NCBI GenBank assembly: GCA_020284085.1
Contig: JACEVL010000045.1
Span: 1,886,696-1,950,695, forward strand
Direction of reading: 5' to 3'
DNA: 64,000 nucleotides
Source of the DNA: Aporrectodea caliginosa
Taxonomy: Eukaryota; Annelida; Clitellata; Crassiclitellata; Lumbricidae
Position numbers and translations under genes: made by a program. This document shows, piece after piece, positions 53,866 to 64,000 of the stretch; within the stretch, counting starts at the first letter, position 1, and the number at the start of each line of letters is the position of its first letter. Under the pieces are notes generated by a model. The model did not search any database and was not told where the DNA came from. It worked only from the letters and a program-made list of their open reading frames with translations.

Positions 53866-55957
53866 AGGACAATACCCCCCAGAGGCGCGTTTACGGGGGC
53901 CCTAGGCGCAAACATTTCGGGGCCCTTCTGAACTTCTGGTGGTGTTTAGCCTATCATGTGCAAAAACCTACAAAGTTGAACTTGAAGCCGTTTTTGTCAC
54001 ACACGACGTTTAAGGTGCCAACAATGAATTTTTCGTCCGTAATATGACCTCATTCTTGGCAGATTTTTCAAAAAACAAAGTACTTTTTCTTTTACATTTT
54101 CTGAGGCTGTTCGTCTTCATATGCAATGTCAAAATCGCTTTCAAAACCAAGTTTAAGTTTTACCTCTGTCTCTATTTTTGGGAAATTTTCTCGGACGTTT
54201 TGAGAAAAATTGTTAAAGAATTCAAGAATTAAATAATTCGACAAACATAGTCTTTCATCCTGCAGAGATTTGCTAGTGGCATTTACTCTTTTCAGCATTT
54301 ATTCTTCGTATAAGTTGCGTTGTTGTCAACTTATTTTGATAAAGGAAAATTGATTTATTGATTGATTTAAGCGAATTCCACAATATTGTCAGTAGAGCTA
54401 TCTTATTTCGTTTTGCAGTTCCAGAATATTAGCAACGTGTCGTTGCGTCAGATTGTAATCAATATTTAATACTATTACAATTTCAATTACTTTTACTTAC
54501 TGGTTATCAGTACTAACAAAAGTTTTGAACACTATAAAATGACGGAATAATCAGAATAAAGCAGGGGTTCCCAATCTTTTCTATGCCCCGCACTCCTGGG
54601 AATTGTTTAACCAATGTTTGCACCCCTACAAAAGTATTATCACACCTGAAGACGCATAGACCTACACGAAATTGTTACTACTTAAACTTTTGCTTACAAG
54701 CCTTAGGCTATATATATAGCCTTAAGGCTTATAATGTTACATGGAAATAAACTTCTAATCTCACGGTCTTACCCATGCTTATCCTATGATAGCTAAAACA
54801 TTTATAATGTACTATCAATGCATTCTTATAATTCATACTTTCCCTTTTTGTCGCACCCTCTGAAATGACATGTCGCACCCCCTGGGGGTGTGTGCAGTGT
54901 GCACTCTAGTTTCGAAACCTCTGGCCGTAGGCCTAAACTGCAGCATACGCCCGTTGCTGCTTGCTGCTAAACAAATTTGATGTTATTTCACACACAAATT
55001 AATTATTAGCCCAATTGCTGCCCAAATGAACAAAGCAATTATAAATTAGAAAAATTATTCTTTTACAATTACAATAATAATAATAAAAGTATATTATTCT
55101 TTTATGTGAATGTCAAGCTGTAAAGAATATTAAAAAAATTAAAATAATAATTATAAATTTTAAAATGTCATTTTTTATCATTGAAAAAAATATATTTTAA
55201 TTCGTTTGGGGGCCCTCCAAGATTTGGGGGCCCTAGGCGCGCGCCTAGTGCGCCTACTGGTAAACGCGCCTCTGTACCCCCCGACGCCCCCCGGACAAAA
55301 CCCCCGGACAAAACCCCCCGGTATAAAACCCCCGGACAAAACCCCCCACTCACAACTTTTGACAATAAAATATTGACTAGATAGTCTAAAAAGATTTCAA
55401 GCAAGCGGTTACTTCATACTGCAAGTAATGATGCAATGACATGTGTATTGTTTGGACATTTTTTCAAGCTAACATATTTCGACAAGCAAAATGGTGGAAT
55501 TTATAGTCAAATGGCTCACTATTATAAATAATTAGTTACGAGTCTACCAAGTATTATCCTGTTCTTTTGGCAACGTTATTTCTAATCGTTACTAATGGGT
55601 TAAATAGTAATGTTGTGTGCGATCCCACGCATGTAGTCAAGTAGACTACGATTGCTGAAGGGGGGGTTTTATACCGGGCTGTTGATCAGAATCTCTAGGC
55701 TCTACCTACCCTCATTATTTACTTGATTAATTAGCACCTCTTCAATGTGCTGTTGATCAGAATCTCTAGGCTCTACCTACCCTTTAACACCTTTTCAGTT
55801 ACTTGCTAGATTATTTAACACCTCTTCAATTTGGAGCTGGTGGGTGGGTTTTATACCGGGGGTTTTGTCCGGGGGGTTTTATACCGGGGGGTTTTGTCCG
55901 GGGGGTTTTGTCCGGGGGGTTTTGTCCGGGGGGTTTTGTCCGGGGGGTTATTGTCCT
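53866..55957. mobile_element. Element with inverted G-rich/C-rich minisatellite ends
   Basis: Left AGGACAATACCCCCC, right GGTTATTGTCCT. CCCCCCGGACAAAA/GGTATAAAA units fill 55277-55348, and GGGGGGTTTTGTCC units fill 55660-55676 and 55840-55950 in inverse orientation. The interior has a 71-bp tandem with CTGTTGATCAGAATCTCTAG at 55679 and 55750. A hAT (53881-55274) interrupts the left end. Without it the element is about 690 bp. No frame. Confidence 0.7.
53881..55274. mobile_element. hAT-type element, target duplication TACCCCC
   Basis: CAGAGGCGCGTTTAC at the left and GTAAACGCGCCTCTG at the right are perfect 15-bp inverted ends (the first C is shared with the duplication TACCCCCC at 53873-53880 and 55275-55282). 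Subterminal GGGGGCCCTAGGCGC blocks on both sides. Contains AT-rich sequence and an embedded GGGGTTCCCAATCTTTTCTA hAT-like end at 54564. No intact transposase. Confidence 0.88.
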
Positions 55958-55969
55958 GCTCTAGATGGG

Positions 55970-57158
55970 ACCCATATGGGCTCTAAACGGGTCCTAGGCC
56001 TATAATATGGGCTCCATGTTGATCTGCTGGCAAAGGATCAACCGTACGTGATAAATTCATGCCCCCTCAACTCCTGGATAGGCCATCGTAAGGAAGAGCC
56101 GCCGGTGAACGTGACCACAGACGACACATAATAGCAAGAGACGCTTCCTCTGGTTTGCCAATGCCAAAGCAATGTCTTTCGATCGGTTGACTAGACTCAC
56201 GGCGGCCACCGAGCGACGAAGTCCATCATCGATTGAGCGTCTCTTTCAGAAGTGACAATTCGTCGAATGACGGTGCTGTAAAATGCGATGCTGCTCGATC
56301 GAGTAGCTTCGAATGCCAATTGTCATAATGCCGTAAAAGCCTCGCGTGTCATCAACCGAACCGCCCTCTGCTCAAGCGCCTTTGTGGCGTGCATTAGCGG
56401 ACATTAGAGAAATTAATGTCCTGGTTAGCGACGAACGGACTAAGTATCATCAGCCCAGAGAGTCTCTCAATCAAGATGAGGATTTTCGTCGCCGAAAAAT
56501 CCATTCCGCCAAACGGAGAAAAGACTCCACATCTCCGACACGATGCTCTTCGTCTTCATGAAATTCCAGCCCAAACCCGGTCGTATTTTCTGCACGCAAT
56601 TTGGGCTAGATAAAAGCAGTTACACGTTGTCATGCATGCGTGACTCCCGGAACATGGTGATGCGCTTGTAACACGTCGAAAAATGAGGTTGATGTTTCAG
56701 CTACGTCGGCGGTTAATTAAACAAATAAACATATTTAATTAACTAAACTTAAGTCGGAAACAATTTTACTCTGGTTGTCTCACATTCATCGATCTCTTCA
56801 TATGAACAATCACGTTTTTCATTAGCGAACTTCTGTATACCCTGTTCGTTTGTATTGTTTTTGTCCAATGACGCAGGCCTATACATAACTGTCTGGTTAA
56901 AATCGTTTACATTGGTTTATCTTTTGCCCAAAAAGCATACAAGACCTTTTGGCCCAGCAAAATATACTATGCTATTTTGGTCTTAAAAGTAAACATGATT
57001 ATTTGATATTATTAGAAAACAGGACTATTTGGTCCGATAAGTAAACAAGTCTTATGATGTAAACAGGACTAAAAACTTACTTGGTCTGATCAAGCGAACA
57101 TGACTATATTCGACACAATAGAAACAACGTGTTGTCCTGTTTTTCGTTTTGCCTGAAT

Positions 57159-57160
<2 letters not shown>
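55970..57160. other. Unique sequence
   Basis: 56040-56640 is mixed and CpG-containing, and 56640-57160 is AT-rich. No supported exon, though frames of 65-71 codons overlap at 56346-56613. Confidence 0.3.
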
Positions 57161-57161
<1 letters not shown>

Positions 57162-57191
<30 letters not shown>

Positions 57192-57427
57192 GAAGAAGAA
57201 GAAGAAGAAGAAGAAGAAGAAGAAGAAGAAGAAGAAGAAGAAGAAGAAGAAGAAGAAGAAGAAGAAGAAGAAGAAGAGGAGGAGGAGGAGGAGGAGGAGA
57301 AGAGAAGAAGAGAAGAAGAGAAGAAGAGGAAGAGAAGGAAGCAGCCAAGAAGAAGAAGAAGAAGAAGAAGAAGAAGAAGAAGAAGAAGAAGAAGAAGAAG
57401 AAGAAGAAGAAGAAGAAGAAGAAGAAG

Positions 57428-57456
<29 letters not shown>
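57162..57456 (+). repeat. (CTG)n followed by long (GAA)n
   Basis: (CTG) triplets at 57162-57191 run directly into GAAGAA to 57276, a GGAGGA block, AGAAGAGAAG, then about 110 bases of AAG to 57456. The poly-Glu/Lys/Arg and poly-Phe frames are artefacts. Confidence 0.97.
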
Positions 57457-57458
<2 letters not shown>

Positions 57459-57499
57459 TAGCAGCCATCGATATGAAATGTTAGCGACTTAATTTTCTT

Positions 57500-57720
57500 G
57501 GCTTTCGCATATGATGGCGGGTGGCCAATCCTCTCCCTCGCCATCTCACCTTCCCACCAACAGTGTACAATCAGTGTAGGCTACCCATTATGGCTAAGTT
57601 GGCTAGGGGATGCAGATGGAGCGGAAATCTCGATCAAAATTTCTGCCCAGGCGGGGATTTGAACCCTATCGGGCTATTGAGTTCACACTCCACAAATTGG
57701 TTAATGCGAGGTTTTGCTGA
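57500..57720 (-). mobile_element. tRNA-derived SINE, family S1, inverted copy
   Basis: On minus, GGGTTCAAATCCCCGCC is the B box. CATCTGCATCCCCTAGCCAAC, GTACACTGTTGGTGGGAAGG and GGCGAGGGAGAGGATTGGCC match the 49012-49290 body. Confidence 0.75.
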
Positions 57721-57803
57721 AGCATAGATAAAGTGTTGATACTGATGCTGGGTCCCAGGCATATGCCGGGCATAAGGGTGACAGAAAGACTCCTCTCAGG
57801 ATA

Positions 57804-58195
57804 TGAGATGAGATGAGATGAGATTAGATGAGATGAGATGAGAGCAGAGCAGAGCAGAGCAGAGCAGAGCAGAGCAGAGGAAAGGAAAGGAAAGGATTTT
57901 TAAATCGTGTTCAAAAATGATTGTTTCACGATCATCAACATCATGACGATCCACTGTTCTAGAAATTGAAAGGAAAGACAAAGGTGACTCAAAGGAAAGA
58001 AAAGAAAAGGAAAGGAAATGAAAGAAAAGAAAAGAAAAGGAAAGAAAAGAAAAAGAAAAGAAAAGGAAAGAAAAGAAAAGAAAAAAGGAAAAGAAAAGGA
58101 AAGAAAAGAAAAGGAAAGGAAAGGAAAGAAAAGGAAAGGAAAGGAAAGGAAAGGAAAAGGAAAGAAAAGGAAAGGAAAGAAAAGGAGAGGAAACT
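57804..58195 (+). repeat. GATGA, GAGCA and AAAGG/AAAAG pentamer arrays
   Basis: Three successive 5-base repeats: ATGAG (57804-57842), AGCAG-type AGAGC (57843-57878), then GGAAA/GAAAA to 58195 with a unique island at 57905-57985. Confidence 0.95.
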
Positions 58196-58750
58196 ATACA
58201 AAGCTGGGTTCTCTTAAGCGCGTATTGCCCTCTACCGAATATACATGAAAACGTATGAAGTAGCGCAGCGCACCATGCGAATGGCTTAGCAACTATTCCA
58301 AACATCAATTGCGCTTGTTTCACTTTTCTAGCAAATAGGCTTACAACAAGATCTAGGCCTATAGGTAATTTTCTTAAACAGTACTGTAGTAGTCTTCTTT
58401 TCGATAGTTCCCGAATCCTCTGATTTATTATTTTCTCTTCCTCTATTCCTTTTTTACAGCGGTACTGATTTCGAACTGGTAATTTCGAACTGAGACTAAC
58501 TTATAAATTCGCACACATTTTAAAATTTTATATAAATGTATTTATTGTTATATGGGTGTGTAAGTGTTTTGCATTCAGGCTAATAGCCTAATTTATTCTA
58601 AACTTCTAGACGTCAGTCAAAGTTGTTATGACGGCATCAATAAAGAAACGAATTAAACGAATGTATTCTAACGATTTAGTTCAATTTCTGATTAGAAAAT
58701 AAGTTAGTCTCACCATTTCAAAGTTCTTCTTTTTTCTAGCCTAAGTTTCA
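58196..58750. other. AT-rich unique sequence
   Basis: No gene or repeat recognised. Confidence 0.3.
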
Positions 58751-58754
58751 TTTC

Positions 58755-58985
58755 AAACTCCCGATAGCGCATTGGATAACATCTGGCACAGAGAGCGAGA
58801 GGTACCCAGTTCGAGCCCCCGTTGGGCGGATATGCTTTGTAGGCTGCTATTAGCGCCGTGTATTGCAGGCTGTCTGTTCTGTTAGTAGTTAAGATTTAAA
58901 TTGCATAACATGTAAATGTACAGCGCAGTGCGTTTGTCAGGCGCTTATTAAAGAAAAGATATTATTATTATTATTATTATATATT
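58755..58985 (+). mobile_element. tRNA-derived SINE, family S2, full length
   Basis: The head has A-box-like TAGCGCATTGGATAAC and B box CAGTTCGAGCCCCC. The body GCAGGCTGTCTGTTCTGTTA leads to the tail TGTACAGCGCAGTGCGTTTG-TCAGGCGC and (ATT)n. The tail resembles the 3' end of the LINE at 19800-20867. A truncated copy is at 31109-31320. Confidence 0.8.
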
Positions 58986-59211
58986 TCTGTGTCATTGCGT
59001 GTCACAAAACTTGCAGGCATGAGTTTAGTTTAAACATAGCCATGCCTGCACACATGAATGGGTCAGATAATAATTCATTTTGCAACGATTATTCATGGAC
59101 GAAATATAAGTCACCTGGACAGGGCGTATTTTGGGGGTTCGTCCCCCTCTAAATTCTAGGGATGAGCAAATTACTCGCAGAAATGTAATTGACTTACAAA
59201 TTACTTTTAGG

Positions 59212-59387
59212 ATCCTGAGTGGCCGAGTGGGTTGGATAGCCTGTTCGTCACGCCGGCGCCCCTGGTTCGCTTCCCGGTCGGGTCGGTTTATCAGAGATTA
59301 ATTTCTCGGATCTTTACTGCGGGTGGCTCGGTCGCATTATAAACGTGGAGTACAATACAACACACAATACAACACATCACAATACAA
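59212..59387 (+). mobile_element. tRNA-derived SINE, family S3
   Basis: CCTGAGTGGCCGAGTGGGTT (A box) and CTGGTTCGCTTCCCGG (B box) have type II tRNA spacing. A short body ends at the CATTATAAACGTGGAG and AATACAACAC tail. Confidence 0.7.
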
Positions 59388-59632
59388 CTGGGGCGCGGTG
59401 GTTTAGGGGTATGTTCGGTGCCTTGCAGCTGGAGGGTTGCGGGTTCGAATCCACCTCAAAGTCGCCGCGTAGGGACCCTGGGCAAGTTCATTCACTCGCA
59501 ATTGCTCATGCGCTTCGGCGTGAAACTCCGATTCAGCGTTCGCGCAGTAGTCGGGAGCGCCTCTGAATGGGAAATCTGGTTGGGGCGCTATAACAAGTGT
59601 TCAAATACAATACAATACAATACAATACTTTT
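59388..59632 (+). mobile_element. tRNA-derived SINE, family S4
   Basis: GGGGCGCGGTGGTTTAGGGG (A box) and GCGGGTTCGAATCCACC (B box). The tail GAGCGCCTCTGAATGGG, GGGGCGCTATAACAAGTGTT, CAAATACAATACAATACAAT matches the LINE 3' end at 53450-53490. Confidence 0.8.
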
Positions 59633-59766
59633 GGACATGAAATATAATTTCAAATGACAAAATCATGGGAAAATATAATTGAATTACCAATTGCAAATTA
59701 CAAATAACGTGATTTGATGTAATTTCAATTACGTAATTTCAATTACTGCGCATCCCTGTTAAATTC

Positions 59767-60335
59767 AAAACCTGGTCGTCATACAAGATTGGTCCTGTGG
59801 TCTTGTTTTGCCCCTCAACAGAGACGTTATTGTTTTAATTTTTTGGAGTACTATACAATACAGATAAGCGAAGAAAAGGTGTAGCCTGATGTTGCAATCC
59901 GGCTTCGAGGTTATATTGATACATATAGTCCGTGCTAAGACGGTTTAAAAGAAATTTGAAAATAACTTATTATTGCCCCTAGTGAATGTGGCTGGTACCT
60001 ATCCGGCTTCGCCTGATCCTTCAATGAGGATTTCATATAGCCTAATCACGAAGAAAAGAAACAGCTTAGATGGCGATCGAAAGTCGGTTCGTTCGATAAG
60101 AATCAGCAAGTAGGCTAAGTAAAGGGTCCCGTGTCCATGAATTGAGGCTAGAGGCGCTCATTTCCATTGTCGTAGGCCTTTGGGCCGCCAGTGGACGAAT
60201 CCCAAGGTAATGGACACGGGGCCAGTGCATCCCGGGATTTCGTTTACTTCCCAACCTTCGCCGGTACGAAAATGCTTAACAAGTCAGTACGGTAATTAGT
60301 GAACGTCCTTGCTGTCCCTGCTAACAGGCCCCCTC
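59767..60335. other. Unique sequence
   Basis: No gene. Contains TACCTATCCGGCTTCGCCTG at 59996 and a near duplicate of TCCGGCTTCG at 59898. Confidence 0.3.
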
Positions 60336-60339
60336 CTGC

Positions 60340-60830
60340 CCTACGTATTATCAATCATTCAATCGTTTATTTGTAGCCAAACAACAATAAACAATAATAT
60401 TACAAATCAGATTGCACTTTTAAGTATGGATTGTTGAATGCCACAAGGGAAGGCCCTGAAGGGATCAATGATCCCGCTAAGTAGGGACACCTCTATATAA
60501 TTTCAATAGAATATGTGGCGACCGAAAGATTCTTTACTTAGTATAACAGTTGTTGACTTGATTAACACAAAAAAATTTAACTTTAGTAACCTTAACTAAT
60601 TTAAACTAAATAAAGAAAGTAAAACGAATGAGTGGAAGTGCAGTTATTAAACATTTGGAAATAAAAGATTAATACATCAAAGCATTTAATAATTACCTTC
60701 AACTAAATAAGTGAAAGCTTATTCTTAAACAGTGTAAGTGAGGGAGATTTTCTAATTTCTTGAGGAATTGTATTCCAGGTAATGGCGCCAATAGATTTAC
60801 TACAACTGTATATAGGCCTATAGGCTCTTA
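60340..60830 (-). pseudogene. CR1/Jockey-like LINE C-terminal fragment
   Basis: The minus frame KSIGAITWNTIPQEIRKSPS-LTLFKNKLSL ends in a stop near 60710. This matches the G-x-x-x-WN-x-(L/I)P-x-x-I-R...F-K-x-x-L pattern. Remaining sequence to 60340 is its 3' region (AACAATAAACGATTGAATGA at the end). Confidence 0.7.
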
Positions 60831-61129
60831 CGTCTGTGCATAAAAGTGACGAGTAGCCTAACGAATTCATACGCGTCAGTCATATCGAAATGAAGTAGGC
60901 TAGGCGGCTTGGCCTACTGAAAAACAGATAAAATATTATTTCGTTACTAGTAAAAGTCGATCTTATAATTATTTCGTTAAAAGAAAAGTAGTTCCACTTT
61001 AACACGTTGTTAAAAGTAGCCTATTAACACTTTTACTTGGTATAGGCCTACAGTAACGCGTTACTTTTACTTCGTCAGTGATAAACACTGCTTGTGATGC
61101 TTGTAAGTTAGGCCTATGTCTGTCAGGTC

Positions 61130-61400
61130 CGTTGGCGTCTCGTCGTCTCCCTCACCCTTTTTCCAGGCTTGGGACTGGCACTATATCACCAGACGTAGGC
61201 CTACTTAGTCTGGTGGTAGTGCCACCAGACCATAGGCGGTTGTTTAACACTGGAAAGTAAATGCTTTCGCTGGATTCACTCCGCCACAACCGTAGGCCTA
61301 TGAGCCTACTCTCGCGGTGCCAGTCCGAAGCCTAGATAAAGGAGGAGGGCGACGTAAGGTCTTTGTTATGACACATCGTTGTTAAACAGAAAATATAGGT
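61130..61400. repeat. Module A fragments among TAGGCCTA palindromes
   Basis: CCAGGCTTGGGACTGGCACT at 61163, and an inverted copy at 61316-61385 (GTGCCAGTCCGAAGCCTAGA, GAGGAGGGCGACG, CGTTGTTAAACAG). Confidence 0.5.
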
Positions 61401-61521
61401 CCTACGTAGGCCTACATTCGTTCAATGGATGGAAGGCTGACTTCGCCAAGAGAGCTTATCAACATGGAACTCCCATAACTCGGGTGCTAAAGTTTGTGAA
61501 TGGAAATAATAGGCCCTAGGC

Positions 61522-61854
61522 CAGTGTTTCTTAACCAGTGTTCGACCGAACCCCTGGGGTTCGGTGAGCCAGTGCCAGAGGTTCGGCAGAGGTCCTCTGA
61601 AATTTATACATAATCAGGGTCAGTGAGTGTGAGTGAAAATTTATTTTTATTTTTCGACTTTTATTGAATAAATTTTGTTTGAAATAGATTGCCTACCATT
61701 GAATGCGTTAATATTGTATCACATTTTGGTACAATTTTTTTATTTCCTTTTATTCCCAGTAGTTAAAAAATTATTGTTCAAACTTAAGGGGTTCGGTGAG
61801 TGGTCATGGATTTCTCTTGGGGTTCGGCTCCCTTGAAAAGGTTAAGAACCACTG
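61522..61854. mobile_element. hAT MITE, GTTCGACCGAACCCCTGGGG family, copy 2
   Basis: Ends CAGTGTTTCTTAACCAGTG and (minus) CAGTGGTTCTTAACC. Target duplications CCCTAGGC (61514-61521) and CCCTAGGA (61855-61862), 7 of 8. Length 333 bp, no frame. Confidence 0.92.
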
Positions 61855-61909
61855 CCCTAGGAGATAACTTAAAACTGAAGTAAGATAGGCTTATGATTTT
61901 CTAAATAAG

Positions 61910-62085
61910 CGCAATGAAAGCACAGCTCAGGTTAGACACCTTGAAAACGCTTTTCCAAGCGTATATTTAAAAGCTTCGTTCAACATGTAAATAAATAAAG
62001 AATTTAATATGCCAAAAATCTTTGTCGGCGGAAACGACCTATGTTGTCATAAGCTGCCGTTAAACTGTGGATTCAATTCAGAAAG
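61910..62085 (-). repeat. Modules C and B, inverted
   Basis: TTAGACACCTTGAAAACGCT (61933) and GCCAAAAATCTTTGTCGGCG...CTGCCGTTAAACTGTGG (62011-62068). Confidence 0.55.
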
Positions 62086-62529
62086 AGAATTTCAATAGCT
62101 CATTAGAAACAACTTCATGAAAGTGAAACTCTGGCAACTAATCGACGTCCAATTTTTTTAGCTCTAATTGACATGTCAATTAAAAATTATATTAAAACAC
62201 TTCAGCGTTTGAGAATGAAAGTAAGGAATATGCGTCAATTTGGCCTGATAATTATTGAAGTTAGCTAAGGTTTACAAGATATGAGCAACGAAGTGAACGC
62301 AGCTGCGGTTAGACAGATTCTCATTGCACGGGGTCCTTCCTATTTTGCTTTCCCCATGCAACAGTGCATCCGCTGCATAAGAAAACGTCTCTCGATCGTG
62401 TCACGATCGAGTCACGGCCTGTCAAATTATACAGACCCACTTCAATTTAACTTTGAATTTCGTGTCTAAAACACTCGAACTGATAGTCATGAATTGTGTG
62501 CCAATTCACCTCTAATCGATGGCATAAGA

Positions 62530-62820
62530 GTTTAACATCTTATAACAACACAGGCCGTTGGCGTCGAAAGAAATTCACATCACTGTATTATCAAATAAGC
62601 TCATCAGACAGAGCTTTGCCTTTACTTACAGGTCGAACAGCACACTTAAAAGAGGTGTGCAATTGCATGTACTTTGAACAGTTCTAACCGTTTCTATAGC
62701 ATATAGAGCAGCTCGAAGGAAGGATAACAAATTAAACGACACAACATCTTAAGACAACAAAGGCCATTGACATTGAAATAAATTAATTATTTAGTTTGGC
62801 TTAAAATACCTATCATCCAA
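62530..62820 (+). repeat. Two further module B copies
   Basis: AGTTTAACATCTTATAACAA-CACAGGCCGTTGGCGTCGA at 62530 and AAACGACACAACATCTTAAG-ACAACAAAGGCCATTGACA at 62734. Confidence 0.5.
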
Positions 62821-63540
62821 CTCCATTAGGCCTATCTTCCCATTTCAGTCTGTTATTGTAGGCTAGGTTTCATTCAGCAGAATGATAATTTCTTGCTGTT
62901 CATATTGACATCGTGTTCTCTATGGAATGCGCAGAAGCCAGGCTGTACGGTCGCTATATATAAAACCATGTAGGCCTAAGCCTATATTTATGGCAAGGAA
63001 TCTATATATACAAATACAATGTAGAGGAATGGTAAATAATTGTTAAAATAATTATATATATCCGGCTGTTCCTTACCCAGCAACATAGCTCCCCACTTCA
63101 ATTTTTATCCCCACTCTCAAAAAACTCAAATATGATGTTTTAAATCTCCAAATCCAATGCTTTACTCTGCACTGTGCAGATATAACTATTTGTCGGTTTT
63201 TCTTCATAGATAATTGACTAAACGCATTTGTTACAAGATGAGTCAAATGAGTTTTACAGTTCAGCAATCAGTCAATTACTGTAGGGAGAAGTCAGTAGGA
63301 CTGTGGGAAAGGATCACACACTTGTATGCCTGTTACCTCTGACTACTATCAACTGTCTTGCAGCTGTGCACAGAGTCCCAACAGTTTGGCCGCTTGCCCT
63401 ATTCAGTCGGGATACAGTCTGGATATAGACCGTTCTATAGGATTAGGGGGGTGCGTGTCAAGCGTACGTACGCAGGTGTGGGTGCTAAAAGTACACGTGT
63501 GCGGGGGCCAATTTTCCCCGGATTTCTGCGTACGTAGGCT
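62821..63540. other. AT-rich then mixed unique sequence
   Basis: No gene supported. Confidence 0.3.
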
Positions 63541-63545
63541 ACTAA

Positions 63546-63640
63546 ATGGATGGTCCCCAATGCTACAACTCTTTCTCTTCGTTTAAGAAACGCCTCAAAA
63601 CTCACTATCTCTCATCAGCCTGTAAGAATTTGGATATCGT
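63546..63640 (+). pseudogene. LINE C-terminal fragment, plus strand
   Basis: FSSFKKRLKTHYLSSACKN is the terminal motif of L2/CR1-like RTs. It stops where the opposed LINE tail (CGTAATCGTAATCGTAATC) begins at 63637. Confidence 0.5.
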
Positions 63641-64000
63641 AATCGTAATCGTAATCTCCAAACTTCTAAAGCGCCACTCGAAAGCCAAGCGCAGGGCACC
63701 AGCTTATTCACGAGCGCTGCGTCTAGTCAGAGGGGTTGTCCAAAAGAGTAGTCCGAGGGAGGTCCGAGTCCGGTTTCCAGAGGATCAGAGAGGGCACAGC
63801 AGATGTTAAGGCGGGTGTGTTTTAGGTCGAGGATTGGAAGGTACAGGATCAGAAGAGTCAGGATAAGAGTTCTTGAAAAGGAGAGACTTTAGTTTCGAGT
63901 GGAAAGCCTTGGGGGTGATGGATAGAGGAGCCTGAGGCAGATGATGGTGGATGATTGGCGATGATGGTGGAGGAATCGAAAAAGTGCGGAATTCAGGAGG
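63637..64000 (-). pseudogene. LINE 3' end with coding remainder, running off the window
   Basis: On minus from 64000: a frame with ITPKAFHSKLKSLLFKNSYP then a stop, about 100 bases of 3' UTR, TTGGACAACCCCTCTGACTA, GCGCTTTAGAAGTTTGGAGA and a (TTACGA)n tail. This copy shows that the orphan tails elsewhere in the window belong to a LINE family. Confidence 0.65.

Larger units (their letters stand above)
59157..59758. mobile_element. hAT-type element hosting two SINEs
   Basis: TAGGGATGAGCAAATTAC and (minus) CAGGGATGCGCAGTAATTG ends lie between CTAAATTC (59149-59156) and TTAAATTC (59759-59766), 7 of 8. Subterminal AATTACAAATTAC blocks. Two SINEs fill the interior. Confidence 0.75.

Noticed and set aside
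56346..56613. Overlapping 71- and 65-codon frames in mixed sequence
   Set aside because: They overlap in different frames with no recognisable motif or splice context.

Overview
This is animal nuclear DNA, not bacterial. It is about 64 kb of gene-poor, AT-leaning sequence packed with microsatellites (TTA, ATC, GAA, TCTG, ATCC, GT, TC), tRNA-derived SINEs, fragments of several LINE families and many hAT-type DNA transposons. The palindrome TAGGCCTA (often with the shorter AGGCCTA or TAGCCTA) recurs throughout. The transposon mix suggests a marine invertebrate, perhaps an echinoderm or other invertebrate deuterostome. That assignment is inference and is weak. I found no confident host gene. Two stretches (15.6-15.85 kb and 37.59-37.74 kb, both minus strand) are faint exon candidates, and two others (3.39-3.45 kb and 30.22-30.37 kb) carry motif clusters that look regulatory.

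The only long intact coding region is a 902-residue reverse transcriptase with an R2-like restriction-type endonuclease (5786-8494, minus). Its zinc-finger N-terminus lies about 4.75 kb away (13238-13560, minus). The intervening unit (8486-13237) is bounded by a 29-bp near-identical direct repeat, which reads as a large insertion into the retrotransposon. That inserted unit is the most unusual object here. Both ends carry arrays of short GAACAC/GTGTTC-type palindromes. The left end carries a telomere-like minisatellite. Inside are decayed coding scraps, a 165-bp tandem duplication and a smaller nested inverted-repeat element.

Region by region: 1-5.5 kb holds a LINE tail, a SINE head and long microsatellites. 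5.5-13.6 kb is the retrotransposon and its insert. 14-19.8 kb is a hAT end, simple repeats and a (CTG)/(CAG) pair. 19.8-20.9 kb is a frameshifted CR1/Jockey-like LINE. 21.5-27.2 kb holds hAT elements and a mosaic of dispersed repeat modules. 27.4-31.2 kb is microsatellites and the CTCF-like cluster. 31.7-33.8 kb holds telomere-repeat and TAATCGATTAG elements. 34-37.2 kb is simple repeats. 38.6-41.2 kb has an inverted-repeat MITE and a hAT inserted beside a retrotransposon pseudogene. 42.7-49.5 kb holds nested hAT elements. 51.5-56 kb has L2-like LINE remnants interrupted by hATs and a G-rich-ended element. 57-64 kb holds purine arrays, SINEs, more hATs and LINE ends.

The parts do not act as a pathway. 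They form a record of nested transposition. At least ten DNA elements can be delimited by target-site duplications, and several SINEs share 3' tails with LINEs in the same window, which suggests retrotransposition partners.
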